From assembly GCA_938083085.1 (NCBI GenBank), contig CALLKX010000044.1:1-64000 (forward strand): a stretch of DNA of 64,000 nt, written 5' to 3'. Shown here piece by piece: positions 1 to 7,491 of the stretch (position 1 is the first letter of the stretch; the number at the start of each line of letters is the position of its first letter). The position numbers and the translations under genes were made by a program. The notes beneath the pieces were generated by a model. The model saw only the letters and a list, made by a program, of their open reading frames with translations, did no database searches and was not told where the DNA came from. The DNA is from an uncultured bacterium. GTDB lineage: Bacteria; Planctomycetota; UBA1135; GCA-002686595.

Positions 1-41
1 GGCGGTGGGATCCTCGGCGCTGCGGCGTCCCGGGGCGTCCC

Positions 42-57
42 GGGGCGTCAGAGCCCC
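42..57 (-). terminator. weak hairpin downstream of the NHL gene
   Basis: A 5-bp GC stem (GGGGC/GCCCC) with a 6-nt loop lies about 25 bases after the stop of the NHL-propeller gene. There is no T-run. It could end the minus-strand operon, but such short stems are common at this GC content. Bases 1-81 otherwise hold only a short direct repeat and no gene that I can see. Confidence 0.2.
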
Positions 58-81
58 CTGCCCCCCGGAGCCGGGACAGGC

Positions 82-1179
82 TCAGTCCTTCAGCCGCTCG
101 AGCTTGCTGACCCGACCGTTCCGGTTCCAGTCCAGCACGTACAGGTTCCCCTCAGCGTCCGCTCCGATTCCATGGGGGGAGAGGAACTCCCCGTCCGCCC
201 ACTGCTCCTGGGGCACACCGTTCACCCCGCGTCGCGAGGGCTCGGGGTTGTCGCCGAGGTGGGCCACGACGTAGCGCTCGCCCTTCTCGTCCAGCCCGAG
301 CAGCGTCACCCGCCCCATCAGATCCGCCACGGCGAGGACGTCACCGGTGAACACCCCGTTACAGGGACGGCGCAGGCCGGGAGTCTCCACACGGACCAGG
401 TTCCCGTCCAGGTCGAAGCGCTGGAGACGGTGATTCTCACGGTCGCAGACCACGACGTAGGTCTCATCGCCCACGCGCTCGATGATCATCCCGTGCGGGG
501 TGCGCATCTTGCCCGGCTCCGTTCCCGGCCCGCCGAAGGACCCCTGGTACTCGCCGGTCACAGAGAAGGAGTGGCACCAGCTCTGGCCGTAGCCGTCCCC
601 CACGTAGATGTCGCCGTTAGGCGCCACCGCGATGCCCGTGGGCCGGTACTGCCCTGCGTTCTGGTAGACCCCGGAGGCGGCGGGGTATCCGCTCTTCCAG
701 ACGAGCTCGCCTTCGAGCGTGACCTTGGCGATCTCGTGGCGACCGATGTGCGAGAGGTAGCAGAACTCCCCCTCGGTCTCCTTGACGATCGTCATCCCGT
801 GCAGGCCGCCCGCCCACTCCGATCCCCACGTGTCGACCACGTTGCCGTCGGCGTCCGCCACGACCACCGCGTGCTTGGCGTCGGTGTTGAAGTACACGCG
901 CCCCTTGGAGTCAACCGCCACGCAGCCGTGCGTGTTCCCCAGGACCATGCCCTCGGGGAGCTTCAGCCAGTCAGAGACCCAGCGATAGCGATGCCCTTCG
1001 GGACCGAGGACGACCTCCGTGGACTCCGCGGGCTTCTCGGCCGGGTCGTCCTGGATCAGCCGCGGGACGGCAGCCGGGATCAGCCGAGGGGCGACGGAGA
1101 CTGAGAGGGCGAGGGGCGCGACGAGGGGAAGGAGAATCAGCATCGGGAGCGAGGAGGTCGGAGTGAGGTGTCTGATCAT
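82..1179 (-). CDS. secreted NHL-repeat beta-propeller protein
   Basis: A 365-residue protein with an N-terminal signal peptide (residues 1 to about 30: MIRH, then a long Leu/Val/Ala stretch) followed by NHL-type propeller blades. Blade motifs are seen at about 179-225 (RPTGIAVAPNGDIYVGD) and 228-265 (PHGMIIE, then ENHRLQRFDLDGNLV), with a last blade at the C-terminus (SPHGIGADAEGNLYVLDW). NHL propellers usually bind proteins or ligands or form the fold of lyases such as PAL; no catalytic residues can be assigned here. The ATG at 1179 was chosen because it overlaps the stop of the upstream GTPase gene as ATGA, which shows translational coupling; a longer frame reaching 1206 would overlap more. 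It is the last gene of the run starting near 9.3 kb. Its substrate is unknown. Confidence 0.8.
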   Translation of the reverse strand: MIRHLTPTSSLPMLILLPLVAPLALSVSVAPRLIPAAVPRLIQDDPAEKPAESTEVVLGPEGHRYRWVSDWLKLPEGMVLGNTHGCVAVDSKGRVYFNTDAKHAVVVADADGNVVDTWGSEWAGGLHGMTIVKETEGEFCYLSHIGRHEIAKVTLEGELVWKSGYPAASGVYQNAGQYRPTGIAVAPNGDIYVGDGYGQSWCHSFSVTGEYQGSFGGPGTEPGKMRTPHGMIIERVGDETYVVVCDRENHRLQRFDLDGNLVRVETPGLRRPCNGVFTGDVLAVADLMGRVTLLGLDEKGERYVVAHLGDNPEPSRRGVNGVPQEQWADGEFLSPHGIGADAEGNLYVLDWNRNGRVSKLERLKD

Positions 1180-2936
1180 TCTCCGCCGTGCAGGCGGCGC
1201 CGCCAAGCGCGGTCCGCCAACTCCACGCGCCGGAGGCTGCCCAGCAGGACCTCAAGCCGCTCAGACGGCCCCTGGATGGCCCGGCCGGCGGCTGCGCCGA
1301 CGCGCTGCTCGATGTCACCGCGGACCTGGGCCAGGAGAGCCGCGCTCCGCCCGGCGAAGCGCGCACGCACGAGCACCCGCGCCCCAAACAGCCAGGCGAG
1401 AGCGATGAGGGTCGCGCTGACGAGGAAATCGACCCCGACATACTGCTCGGCGATAAACCCCTCCACGGTCCGATAGAGCACCCACGCGCCGAGCCCGAAC
1501 ACAGGCAGGTCCACGAGGACCCGGAGCAGTCGCGGGACGCCCCTGCGAGCCTCCCGGGGTAGGTCGACCCGGAGCAGACGATCCCAGGCCTCATCCACGG
1601 CCCCTGCTGCGCTCGCAGACAGCTCGCTACCCGAGGGGGCGAGGTCAAGCGCGACCTCATCCACAGCGAGCTCCGACGCGGCGATCCGCGCGTCCACGAA
1701 GGCCTCGCGCTGCAGCTCCTCAAGCTCACTGCCGCCCGGCAGGAGCCCCGAGGTGGACTCAAAGGCGCGATCGCGGACCGCGCCCTGAACTCGCGACGCG
1801 GCGAGGCTCCCCGCCGCGAGGCCCGCGGCCAGGAGCGGATTCCGCCGGGCGACGGCGGCGCCGGCACCGAGGCCCAGGGCCCCGATCCCCCCGACCCGCA
1901 GGGCATATCCGCCCGGGCCGTCCCAGACCTTCGCCGCGTCATTCCAGAGCATCCGCGAGAGGTCGGCCTTGCGCTGCTCAAGCCGCTCGTTCACCAGCGC
2001 CACGGTGCGCCCGCACCAGCCGGCGGCGCCCCCCTCGAGGCCCTGCTGGAGCCGCCCTGCCGCCGCCTGGATGCCCTGCCCCGCCTCTGAGATCTCGGCC
2101 CCGATACGCGCCACGTTGCCCACGGCGTTCTGCCGCCGCACGCTCCCGAGGCGCTCCTCTGAGATCAGGTCGGCGAGGGCTCGCCGGAGCTCCGGGAGGC
2201 CGCCAGCGTCCGCGCTCTCCTTGCCGCGACCTGCGCTCACCGAGAGGACCGGCGCCCCCTCAGCACCCCAGCGGTCCCGCGCAAGCCCCGCGAGCTGGGC
2301 TCGAAGGTCCGCGTCCGCCGCGGCGTCGAGCTCGTCTCTCCTCCCGAGGACGAAGATCATCCCGCGGCGACCCGCGAAGAGGTCGACAAAGGCGGCCGAG
2401 CTGAGCTCGGCCACCGACTGACGATGGGCGACCACCACCAGCACGTCCGAGCGCGCCGCCAGCTCGCGTACCACCTCGCGGTGCCCGGTCTCGACGCTGT
2501 TGGTGTCCGGCGCGTCGATCAAGATCTGACCTCGCCAGAAGGTCTCCACACCGCCCCCATCCCTGGGGTCATAGGTCACCACCCGCGGCGCCTCCCCCGG
2601 GAGCCCGGCGACGAGCTCCGAGATGTCCGCGTCCGCCGGTCGATAGATCACGGGCGCGGAGGTCGTGGGCCGATCCACTCCCTCCGTCGCGATCGCGCGA
2701 CCGACCAGCGCATTCAAGAGCGTCGACTTGCCGGCCCCCGTGGACCCCACGAGACACACCACCGCGGCGGAGCTGGCGCGATCCAGCTGCTCCGCCAGGT
2801 CCTCCTCGAACCCGGCGAGCTCCTCCGCCCGCTCGGCGATGGCGCGCAGGGGCGCGATGGACCTCAGGTCCCGGCCCAGCTCCTGATGCAGGCGTCCAAG
2901 CTCGCCGCGGGAGGTCTGTGATCGTTCATCCATCAT
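1176..2936 (-). CDS. dynamin-like/Era-type membrane GTPase (second of a pair)
   Basis: A 586-residue GTPase. The G1 loop GSTGAGKST lies at about 64-72, the switch region TTSAP at 91-95, the G3 motif DAPDTN at 141-146 and a degenerate G4 region (LGRRDELD) near 197-204. The rest is helical. A Gly/Ala-rich hydrophobic segment lies near 345-375 and a hydrophobic pair near 480-530 (FGLGAWVLYRTVEGF, then LVSATLIALAWLFGA), so the protein is probably membrane-anchored, as in bacterial dynamin-like proteins. The start ATG at 2936 overlaps the stop of the other GTPase gene (ATGA), so the two are co-translated and may form a hetero-oligomer, as other paired bacterial dynamins do. The target membrane and the process are not evident. 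Confidence 0.75.
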   Translation of the reverse strand: MMDERSQTSRGELGRLHQELGRDLRSIAPLRAIAERAEELAGFEEDLAEQLDRASSAAVVCLVGSTGAGKSTLLNALVGRAIATEGVDRPTTSAPVIYRPADADISELVAGLPGEAPRVVTYDPRDGGGVETFWRGQILIDAPDTNSVETGHREVVRELAARSDVLVVVAHRQSVAELSSAAFVDLFAGRRGMIFVLGRRDELDAAADADLRAQLAGLARDRWGAEGAPVLSVSAGRGKESADAGGLPELRRALADLISEERLGSVRRQNAVGNVARIGAEISEAGQGIQAAAGRLQQGLEGGAAGWCGRTVALVNERLEQRKADLSRMLWNDAAKVWDGPGGYALRVGGIGALGLGAGAAVARRNPLLAAGLAAGSLAASRVQGAVRDRAFESTSGLLPGGSELEELQREAFVDARIAASELAVDEVALDLAPSGSELSASAAGAVDEAWDRLLRVDLPREARRGVPRLLRVLVDLPVFGLGAWVLYRTVEGFIAEQYVGVDFLVSATLIALAWLFGARVLVRARFAGRSAALLAQVRGDIEQRVGAAAGRAIQGPSERLEVLLGSLRRVELADRAWRRRLHGGE

Positions 2937-4903
2937 GTCGGTGACTCCTCGTCGGTATCCGCAGCCACCTGGACGGCAGGCGCGTTCAGGTCCCAGGTCC
3001 ACGCCGCCGACCCCGCCCAGCGATCGCAGGTTGCGAGCAGGTCCGCCGCCTCGGCCTCAAGTCCCTGAAAGGTCTCCGCCGCCGGCCCCAGCAGCCCCGC
3101 CAGCGCCGCGTCGCTGATGCGCGCCGCCCGCAGCTCGGTCCAGCGGGAGCGAGCGGCAAGCGCCACCCCGGTCCCCAGGGTCCGAGACAGGCGCTCCGCG
3201 AGCGCCGCCGCCGCGGCGCCGCCGCCAGCCATGGCCACATCGGTGCCGAGACCGCCGGTGTGCACGATCAGCACCCCGGCGAGCCCAAGGGGGAGCAGGT
3301 GGACCACGTCCACCGCGAGCTGCAGGAAGGCCTCGGAGCCCTGGCGATCGAGCTCCTCCCGGATGATCACACGGCAGGCCGCCCGGTGTTCCTCGAGCAG
3401 GCTCGGGTCGAGGGCGAGGGCGGCCGCGGCCCGGTCGAAGGAAGCGCGGGCTGGAGAGAGGGCGGCGCTCCCCAAGCTGCGCCCGGGACCAGCGCCGAGC
3501 TCGGCCTCGAGCGCCTCCACCGCCCGGGGAGGGAGACCTCCTCCGCGTGCGAGCTCGCGCAAGCGTCGCTGGGCGGGCTCGTAGAAGCCAGCCCACCGGC
3601 GCTCCAGCTCCGCGCGCTCCACCTCCAGCAGTGTCCGCTCGACCGTGTCGGCCGGCGTCTCCTCCGACGAGCCGCCGGTCAGCTGCCGCCGAGCCCAGCG
3701 CAGCCCGCCGACCAGCTGATCGCCCGTCCAGCGCAGCCCCCGGCGCAGCTCTCGCTGGACGAAGGTCGGTCGTTCATCGAGCACGTCGCGGAAGGCCTCC
3801 AGGAAGGGGCCCATGGGCATCGCCTCCCGGGCCACCGCCCGGCCGAGCGGGGTCGCCGATTCACGCAGCGCGCCCCTGGCTTCTCCCATGGCTCCGATGG
3901 CCTGGCGGCACTCGCGATCGAGGTCCCCGAGGTCCTCCCTGAGGGCCGCCAGCGACGCCTCCATCGCCCGCGCCTTGAGGTCTCCGCGATCCCCCAGCGT
4001 TCGTAGCCAGGTCGCGAGAGAGACGCTTGCGTCGTGCAGGCCACGAGGCTCAAGCGGCGCCTCGCCGCGGGCCACTTGAGGATCGAACTCGGCAGCGAAG
4101 ATCGCCTCGGCGGCCTGCCCCAGGTCCGCCTCGACCTTGCGGGCGTGAGCCGCCGTGGTCGCCTCATCAATCGACTCGTTGTACACGAGCACCCAGGGAC
4201 GCCCGTGCTCGAGCCATCCCGAGAGAAACTCGATGACGTCGTGGTTCTGATAGGTGTGCCGGGTCACCACGACCACTGCGACATCCGCCACCGCGAGCAG
4301 GGCATCGGTCACCGCGCGGTTCTCCCTCAACACGCTGTCGAAGTCCGGGGTGTCCACCAGCAGCAGGGCGTCAGGCAGAGTGCTCGACTCCACGAGGAAC
4401 AGCGCGGCCTCCGCACCGGGCTCAGCGGACTCCCGAGCCTCCCGCACCCCACCCGCTCCACAAGTCACGGGGCGCAGGTCGAACCGCTGCATGGTGGGCT
4501 CGGCCTCGAGCGCCGCGCGCAGCGCAGGCGAGAGGGCGCCCACCAGCCGGCGGGTGGCGCCCCCGGTGGGTTCGGCCGGGCTGAGGGTTCTGGGCGCCGC
4601 CCCCTCACCGGCGGCCAGCGCGTTGAAGAGGGATGACTTGCCCGCATTATTTGGCCCGACGATCCCCACCACGAGGTGCTCATGACCGCCAGCGGTCCTG
4701 GGGAGCAGGTCCCGCTCCAGGCGCGAGCGGACGGCCACCAACGACGCCCACCCCGGACCGCCGGCCTCCAGGACGCCACCCAGCGCTCCATGGAGATCAC
4801 GGAGTCGCCAGGTCAGCGGGCGCTGGGGCTGCGGGCGCTGGGGCTGGGGCTGGGGGCGCTGGGAATGGGAGCGCTGAGCTTGCGGGCGTGAGGCTTCAGG
4901 CAT
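2933..4903 (-). CDS. dynamin-like GTPase (first of a pair)
   Basis: A 656-residue GTPase. It has a Gln/Pro/Arg-rich low-complexity N-terminus (residues 1-30), the G1 loop GPNNAGKSS at 83-91, a TGGAT switch segment near 113-117 and the G3 motif DTPDFD at 184-189; VYNES in the next strand may stand in for the G4 motif. The C-terminal half is mostly helical, with a hydrophobic stretch (LLPLGLAGVLIVHTGG) at about 540-555 that could insert in or bind membrane. It differs from its partner downstream outside the G domain, so this is a pair of unlike GTPases, not a recent duplication. I chose the ATG at 4903; the open frame continues to a TTG at 4999 but that adds only low-complexity sequence. It overlaps the next gene by ATGA. 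Confidence 0.72.
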   Translation of the reverse strand: MPEASRPQAQRSHSQRPQPQPQRPQPQRPLTWRLRDLHGALGGVLEAGGPGWASLVAVRSRLERDLLPRTAGGHEHLVVGIVGPNNAGKSSLFNALAAGEGAAPRTLSPAEPTGGATRRLVGALSPALRAALEAEPTMQRFDLRPVTCGAGGVREARESAEPGAEAALFLVESSTLPDALLLVDTPDFDSVLRENRAVTDALLAVADVAVVVVTRHTYQNHDVIEFLSGWLEHGRPWVLVYNESIDEATTAAHARKVEADLGQAAEAIFAAEFDPQVARGEAPLEPRGLHDASVSLATWLRTLGDRGDLKARAMEASLAALREDLGDLDRECRQAIGAMGEARGALRESATPLGRAVAREAMPMGPFLEAFRDVLDERPTFVQRELRRGLRWTGDQLVGGLRWARRQLTGGSSEETPADTVERTLLEVERAELERRWAGFYEPAQRRLRELARGGGLPPRAVEALEAELGAGPGRSLGSAALSPARASFDRAAAALALDPSLLEEHRAACRVIIREELDRQGSEAFLQLAVDVVHLLPLGLAGVLIVHTGGLGTDVAMAGGGAAAAALAERLSRTLGTGVALAARSRWTELRAARISDAALAGLLGPAAETFQGLEAEAADLLATCDRWAGSAAWTWDLNAPAVQVAADTDEESPT

Positions 4904-5002
4904 GGATCCGTCAGGGAGAGTAAGCGTCCCAGGACTCGTTCGGAAATGGGCCCCGCACCTTCCACCGAAACGTGACGTCCCGCCCCCAGACCAGGCCAAG
5001 GT

Positions 5003-5515
5003 TCAGGGGTCGGCCCGCTCGCGGAAAGCCCCGGCCTCACCGGGCCCCACCATCCATCGAAGCGTCCCCGACCCGGGGGCCAGGTCCCCCCAGGAGGAGA
5101 GGTCCAGGTCCACCCGCGCGACGGACGCCGGAGCGAAGGACAGCGGAGGGCCACCGGTCAGCAGGTGGATCCACTCGGAGAGGCCGGGCTGATGTGCCAC
5201 GAGCATGAGCCGCGTGGTGCCAGGCCGCGCCCTGCTCGCGGCGGCGGTCAGCGTCAGAGGCGGCGCGAGGTAGAGGTCGGCCGCCAGCTCGACGTCGGCG
5301 GTCCAGCCTCCTTCTGCGTGAGCAGCCTCCGCCGTCCTCGCAGCCCGCACTGCGTCGGAGCAGAGCAGCTGCTCCGGCCCCTGACCGAGCCGTGAGAGCA
5401 TCGCGCCGAGCTCACGAGCGCAGACCCCTCCGCGCTGCGTGAGCGGTCGGCCGTGATCTCCCGAGGCCGACGTCATGGCGGCCTCTGCGTGACGCACGAT
5501 GTAGAGCGTCCTCAT
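5003..5515 (-). CDS. sixA: SixA-like phosphohistidine phosphatase (histidine phosphatase superfamily)
   Basis: A 170-residue cytoplasmic protein of the branch 2/SixA type. The catalytic RHAEA motif is at 8-12 (His9 would take the phosphoryl group), SDAVRAART at 53-61 supplies the second arginine, and AHQPG at 107-111 carries the second histidine. SixA of Escherichia coli removes phosphate from phosphohistidine on HPt/PTS proteins; the substrate here is unknown and no histidine kinase or PTS gene lies nearby. The ATG overlaps the stop of the upstream ASPIC/UnbV frame (ATGA). The next gene starts about 100 bases downstream. Length is typical of the family. Confidence 0.8.
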   Translation of the reverse strand: MRTLYIVRHAEAAMTSASGDHGRPLTQRGGVCARELGAMLSRLGQGPEQLLCSDAVRAARTAEAAHAEGGWTADVELAADLYLAPPLTLTAAASRARPGTTRLMLVAHQPGLSEWIHLLTGGPPLSFAPASVARVDLDLSSWGDLAPGSGTLRWMVGPGEAGAFRERADP

Positions 5516-7470
5516 CGGCCACCGCCCTCGGCTGGCCCGCCCTCGGCTGGCACCTTCGCCGGGTCTTTCGCCGGGTCTTTCGCCGGGTCTTTCGCCGGGT
5601 CTTTCGCCGGGTCATTCGCCGGGGCATTCGCCGGGGCCTCGCCGCCGCCCAGGCGCTGGGATGCGTCTTCCACGGCCTGCCAGACCGCCCTCACCACCGG
5701 GGCCGCGACCCCCTCGCGGCGGGTGAGTTCCTTCAGGTCTCCTCGCGCCATCTCCAGCTTCCCCGCCGCCACGGCCGCGAGAGCGCGGTTGCCGAGGGTC
5801 GGCGTGTCTCGCGGGTCCAGCTCCAGGGCCCGCGTCCACTCCTCGAGCGCCTCGGGATACCGGCCGACGCGGTGGAGGACATAGGCACGACCGCGCCGAG
5901 CAAGGACGTTGTCAGGCTCCAACTCGATCGCGGCGTCGAACCTGCCGAGCGCGCCCTCGAAGTTCCCCCTCTCGAGGTCCGCTCGGCCGAGGCGGATCTT
6001 CACCTCCGCGCTACCGAGGGACACGGCCTTGATCCGCCCAAGCTCGAGCTCACGCGCGGCGCCCGAGGCTCCCCGTCGGACCAGCCGCGATCGCAGGCGG
6101 CCGAGGTCGGCCTCTCCAGGCGGATCCGCCCAGCGGCCCGGGTACGGCGTGGACCACGCCGGACGCTCGGCCAGCGGCCGGGCGAACACGTCGAGGTCGG
6201 CCTGGAGGTCTCCCGCACGCCAACCGCCGGTGCGCACCACAGCTAGCCGACCGTCCGGCTCAAAGACAAGGAACCAGGGCAGGGGCGGCGCGTCCGTACG
6301 ATCCAGGCGCCAGCTCACGATCTCGGGGACGATCAGCGCGGCCTCTCCGATCGGCGCGAAGACTCCCCCGCCCCAGCCTGCCGCCGCGAGCCGCGTGGCG
6401 CTGAAGTCGAGCGGGTCAGGTGCCCCGGCGGACGCGCCCGTCAATCCCGGACCCACCTCGAGCCCCTGGGGACGCGCGGCCTCCGCACCGACGTCGATGG
6501 CCACCAGAGCGACGCCCGCGCCTGCGGCTGCGGAGGTCAGGGCCGCCAGATCCCCGAGCCCCTCGATCGCCGCCCGGTCGCTGGAGTCCCAGACCGCGAC
6601 CACCGTGTTGCGGCCGGTCCCCTCGGGCCCGTTGGGGGTGATCCCGAAGACACGCCCGGTCTGGCCCCCCCGGGCCCGCAGCTCCAGCCCGGGGATCGAG
6701 GTGGGTGAGGGCAGGACGAGGCGGCGGCGCTCATCGCGGCCCGACGTTCCGGCGCTGAGGGGGCCAGCCGAGAGCACGAGCCGGTCGGGCGCTGGCGCCT
6801 CGGTCACGGTCCCGCGGCCCTCCGTGAGGACGTAGCGCCGCCCTACCCGGACCTCTCCGAAGTCCTCGAGGTCCTGCGTGCCTGGCCAGCGCACCTGCAG
6901 CTGGACCCTGCGCACCCGCGCCGGCCGGCCCCCCCCGGCCCTTCGCCCGAAGCCGAAACGGAGCCAGGCCGACGACTGGGCGAGGTAGCCGGAGCCCGCC
7001 GAGCGGGTGCGGCGCTGCGTCTGCGCCTCGCCATCCCCTCCGGTGGTGGTCGCGAAGACCACGGCGCCGATGGCGTCGCGGTTGGCAGCCGTCCCCCTCA
7101 GGCGAACCGAGAGGTGCTCCGCCCCGTCCGCCATGCGGTTGGCGAGGATCCGTAGGCGCGGCGAGGTACGGTTCGAGACGATGAGGTCCTCGTCGCCATC
7201 GAAGTCGACGTCCATCCGCACCGCGCTCCGACCGTCGTCGGGGAAGTCCAATCCCAGCACGGGGCCAGCGTCCACAAAGTCGACGCTCGCGCCGCCCGAG
7301 TTGAGGAACGCCGCGTTGCGCTCACCGCCGCTCCACGGCTCACCGCGACGCAGGCTCTCATTGAGGGCCGCCCAGCCCTCGAGGTAGCGCTCCTTGCCGG
7401 TACCGGTCGTGGTATCCACGCCGCCGTTCGCATCCTCGACGTTCCCATCCAGAGGTGAGCGCGACACCAC
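5512..7470 (-). CDS. C-terminal part of a CRTAC1-type protein: ASPIC/UnbV domain plus TPR
   Basis: This frame continues, in the same phase, the FG-GAP frame that stops at 7489; only one TGA separates them. From the GTG at 7470 it gives 652 residues. It opens in the middle of a conserved stretch (FWRHVVSRSP, whose FWRH lies before the GTG), then a GW..LNE segment, ERNAAFLN, a last FG-GAP-like loop (DVDFDGDEDLIV), an ASPIC/UnbV domain at about 124-220, an unassigned middle region and two or three TPR units near 500-580. It ends in a repetitive DPAK tail. ASPIC/UnbV proteins of the CRTAC1 type normally carry FG-GAP repeats and ASPIC/UnbV in one chain, so the separate GTG start is doubtful. Either the TGA is read through (see the hairpin at 7461-7491), or the gene is broken, or translation restarts. 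Confidence 0.7.
   Translation of the reverse strand: MVSRSPLDGNVEDANGGVDTTTGTGKERYLEGWAALNESLRRGEPWSGGERNAAFLNSGGASVDFVDAGPVLGLDFPDDGRSAVRMDVDFDGDEDLIVSNRTSPRLRILANRMADGAEHLSVRLRGTAANRDAIGAVVFATTTGGDGEAQTQRRTRSAGSGYLAQSSAWLRFGFGRRAGGGRPARVRRVQLQVRWPGTQDLEDFGEVRVGRRYVLTEGRGTVTEAPAPDRLVLSAGPLSAGTSGRDERRRLVLPSPTSIPGLELRARGGQTGRVFGITPNGPEGTGRNTVVAVWDSSDRAAIEGLGDLAALTSAAAGAGVALVAIDVGAEAARPQGLEVGPGLTGASAGAPDPLDFSATRLAAAGWGGGVFAPIGEAALIVPEIVSWRLDRTDAPPLPWFLVFEPDGRLAVVRTGGWRAGDLQADLDVFARPLAERPAWSTPYPGRWADPPGEADLGRLRSRLVRRGASGAARELELGRIKAVSLGSAEVKIRLGRADLERGNFEGALGRFDAAIELEPDNVLARRGRAYVLHRVGRYPEALEEWTRALELDPRDTPTLGNRALAAVAAGKLEMARGDLKELTRREGVAAPVVRAVWQAVEDASQRLGGGEAPANAPANDPAKDPAKDPAKDPAKDPAKVPAEGGPAEGGGR
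5555..5638 (-). repeat. 12-bp in-frame tandem repeat (DPAK/DPAN tail)
   Basis: Seven copies of a 12-bp unit (ttcgccgggtct on the plus strand, the last three diverged) encode the DPAK/DPAN/APAN tail of the ASPIC/UnbV-TPR protein. The multiple of three keeps the frame open, so copy number could vary without loss of the protein. Confidence 0.9.
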
Positions 7471-7491
7471 GTGCCGCCAGAACGAGCTTCA
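7461..7491 (-). promoter_or_regulatory. in-frame TGA with SECIS-like hairpin (candidate Sec recoding site)
   Basis: Seen: the TGA at 7491-7489 is in frame with coding sequence on both sides. After 11 nt begins a hairpin with arms GCGGCAC (7477-7471) and GTGTCGC (7467-7461): seven pairs including one G-U, closed by a GUG triloop. The loop starts 18 nt after the TGA and its first base is G. Known: bacterial SECIS elements lie directly 3' of the UGA, with an apical loop of a few nt about 16-37 nt away and a G among the first two loop bases. Inference: the codon may be read as selenocysteine. Hairpins of this size also arise by chance in GC-rich coding DNA, and no sel gene is in the window. Confidence 0.4.

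Noticed and set aside
4904-4999. N-terminal extension of the first dynamin-like GTPase to a TTG at 4999
   Set aside because: It adds 32 low-complexity residues with a rare start codon; the ATG at 4903 is simpler.
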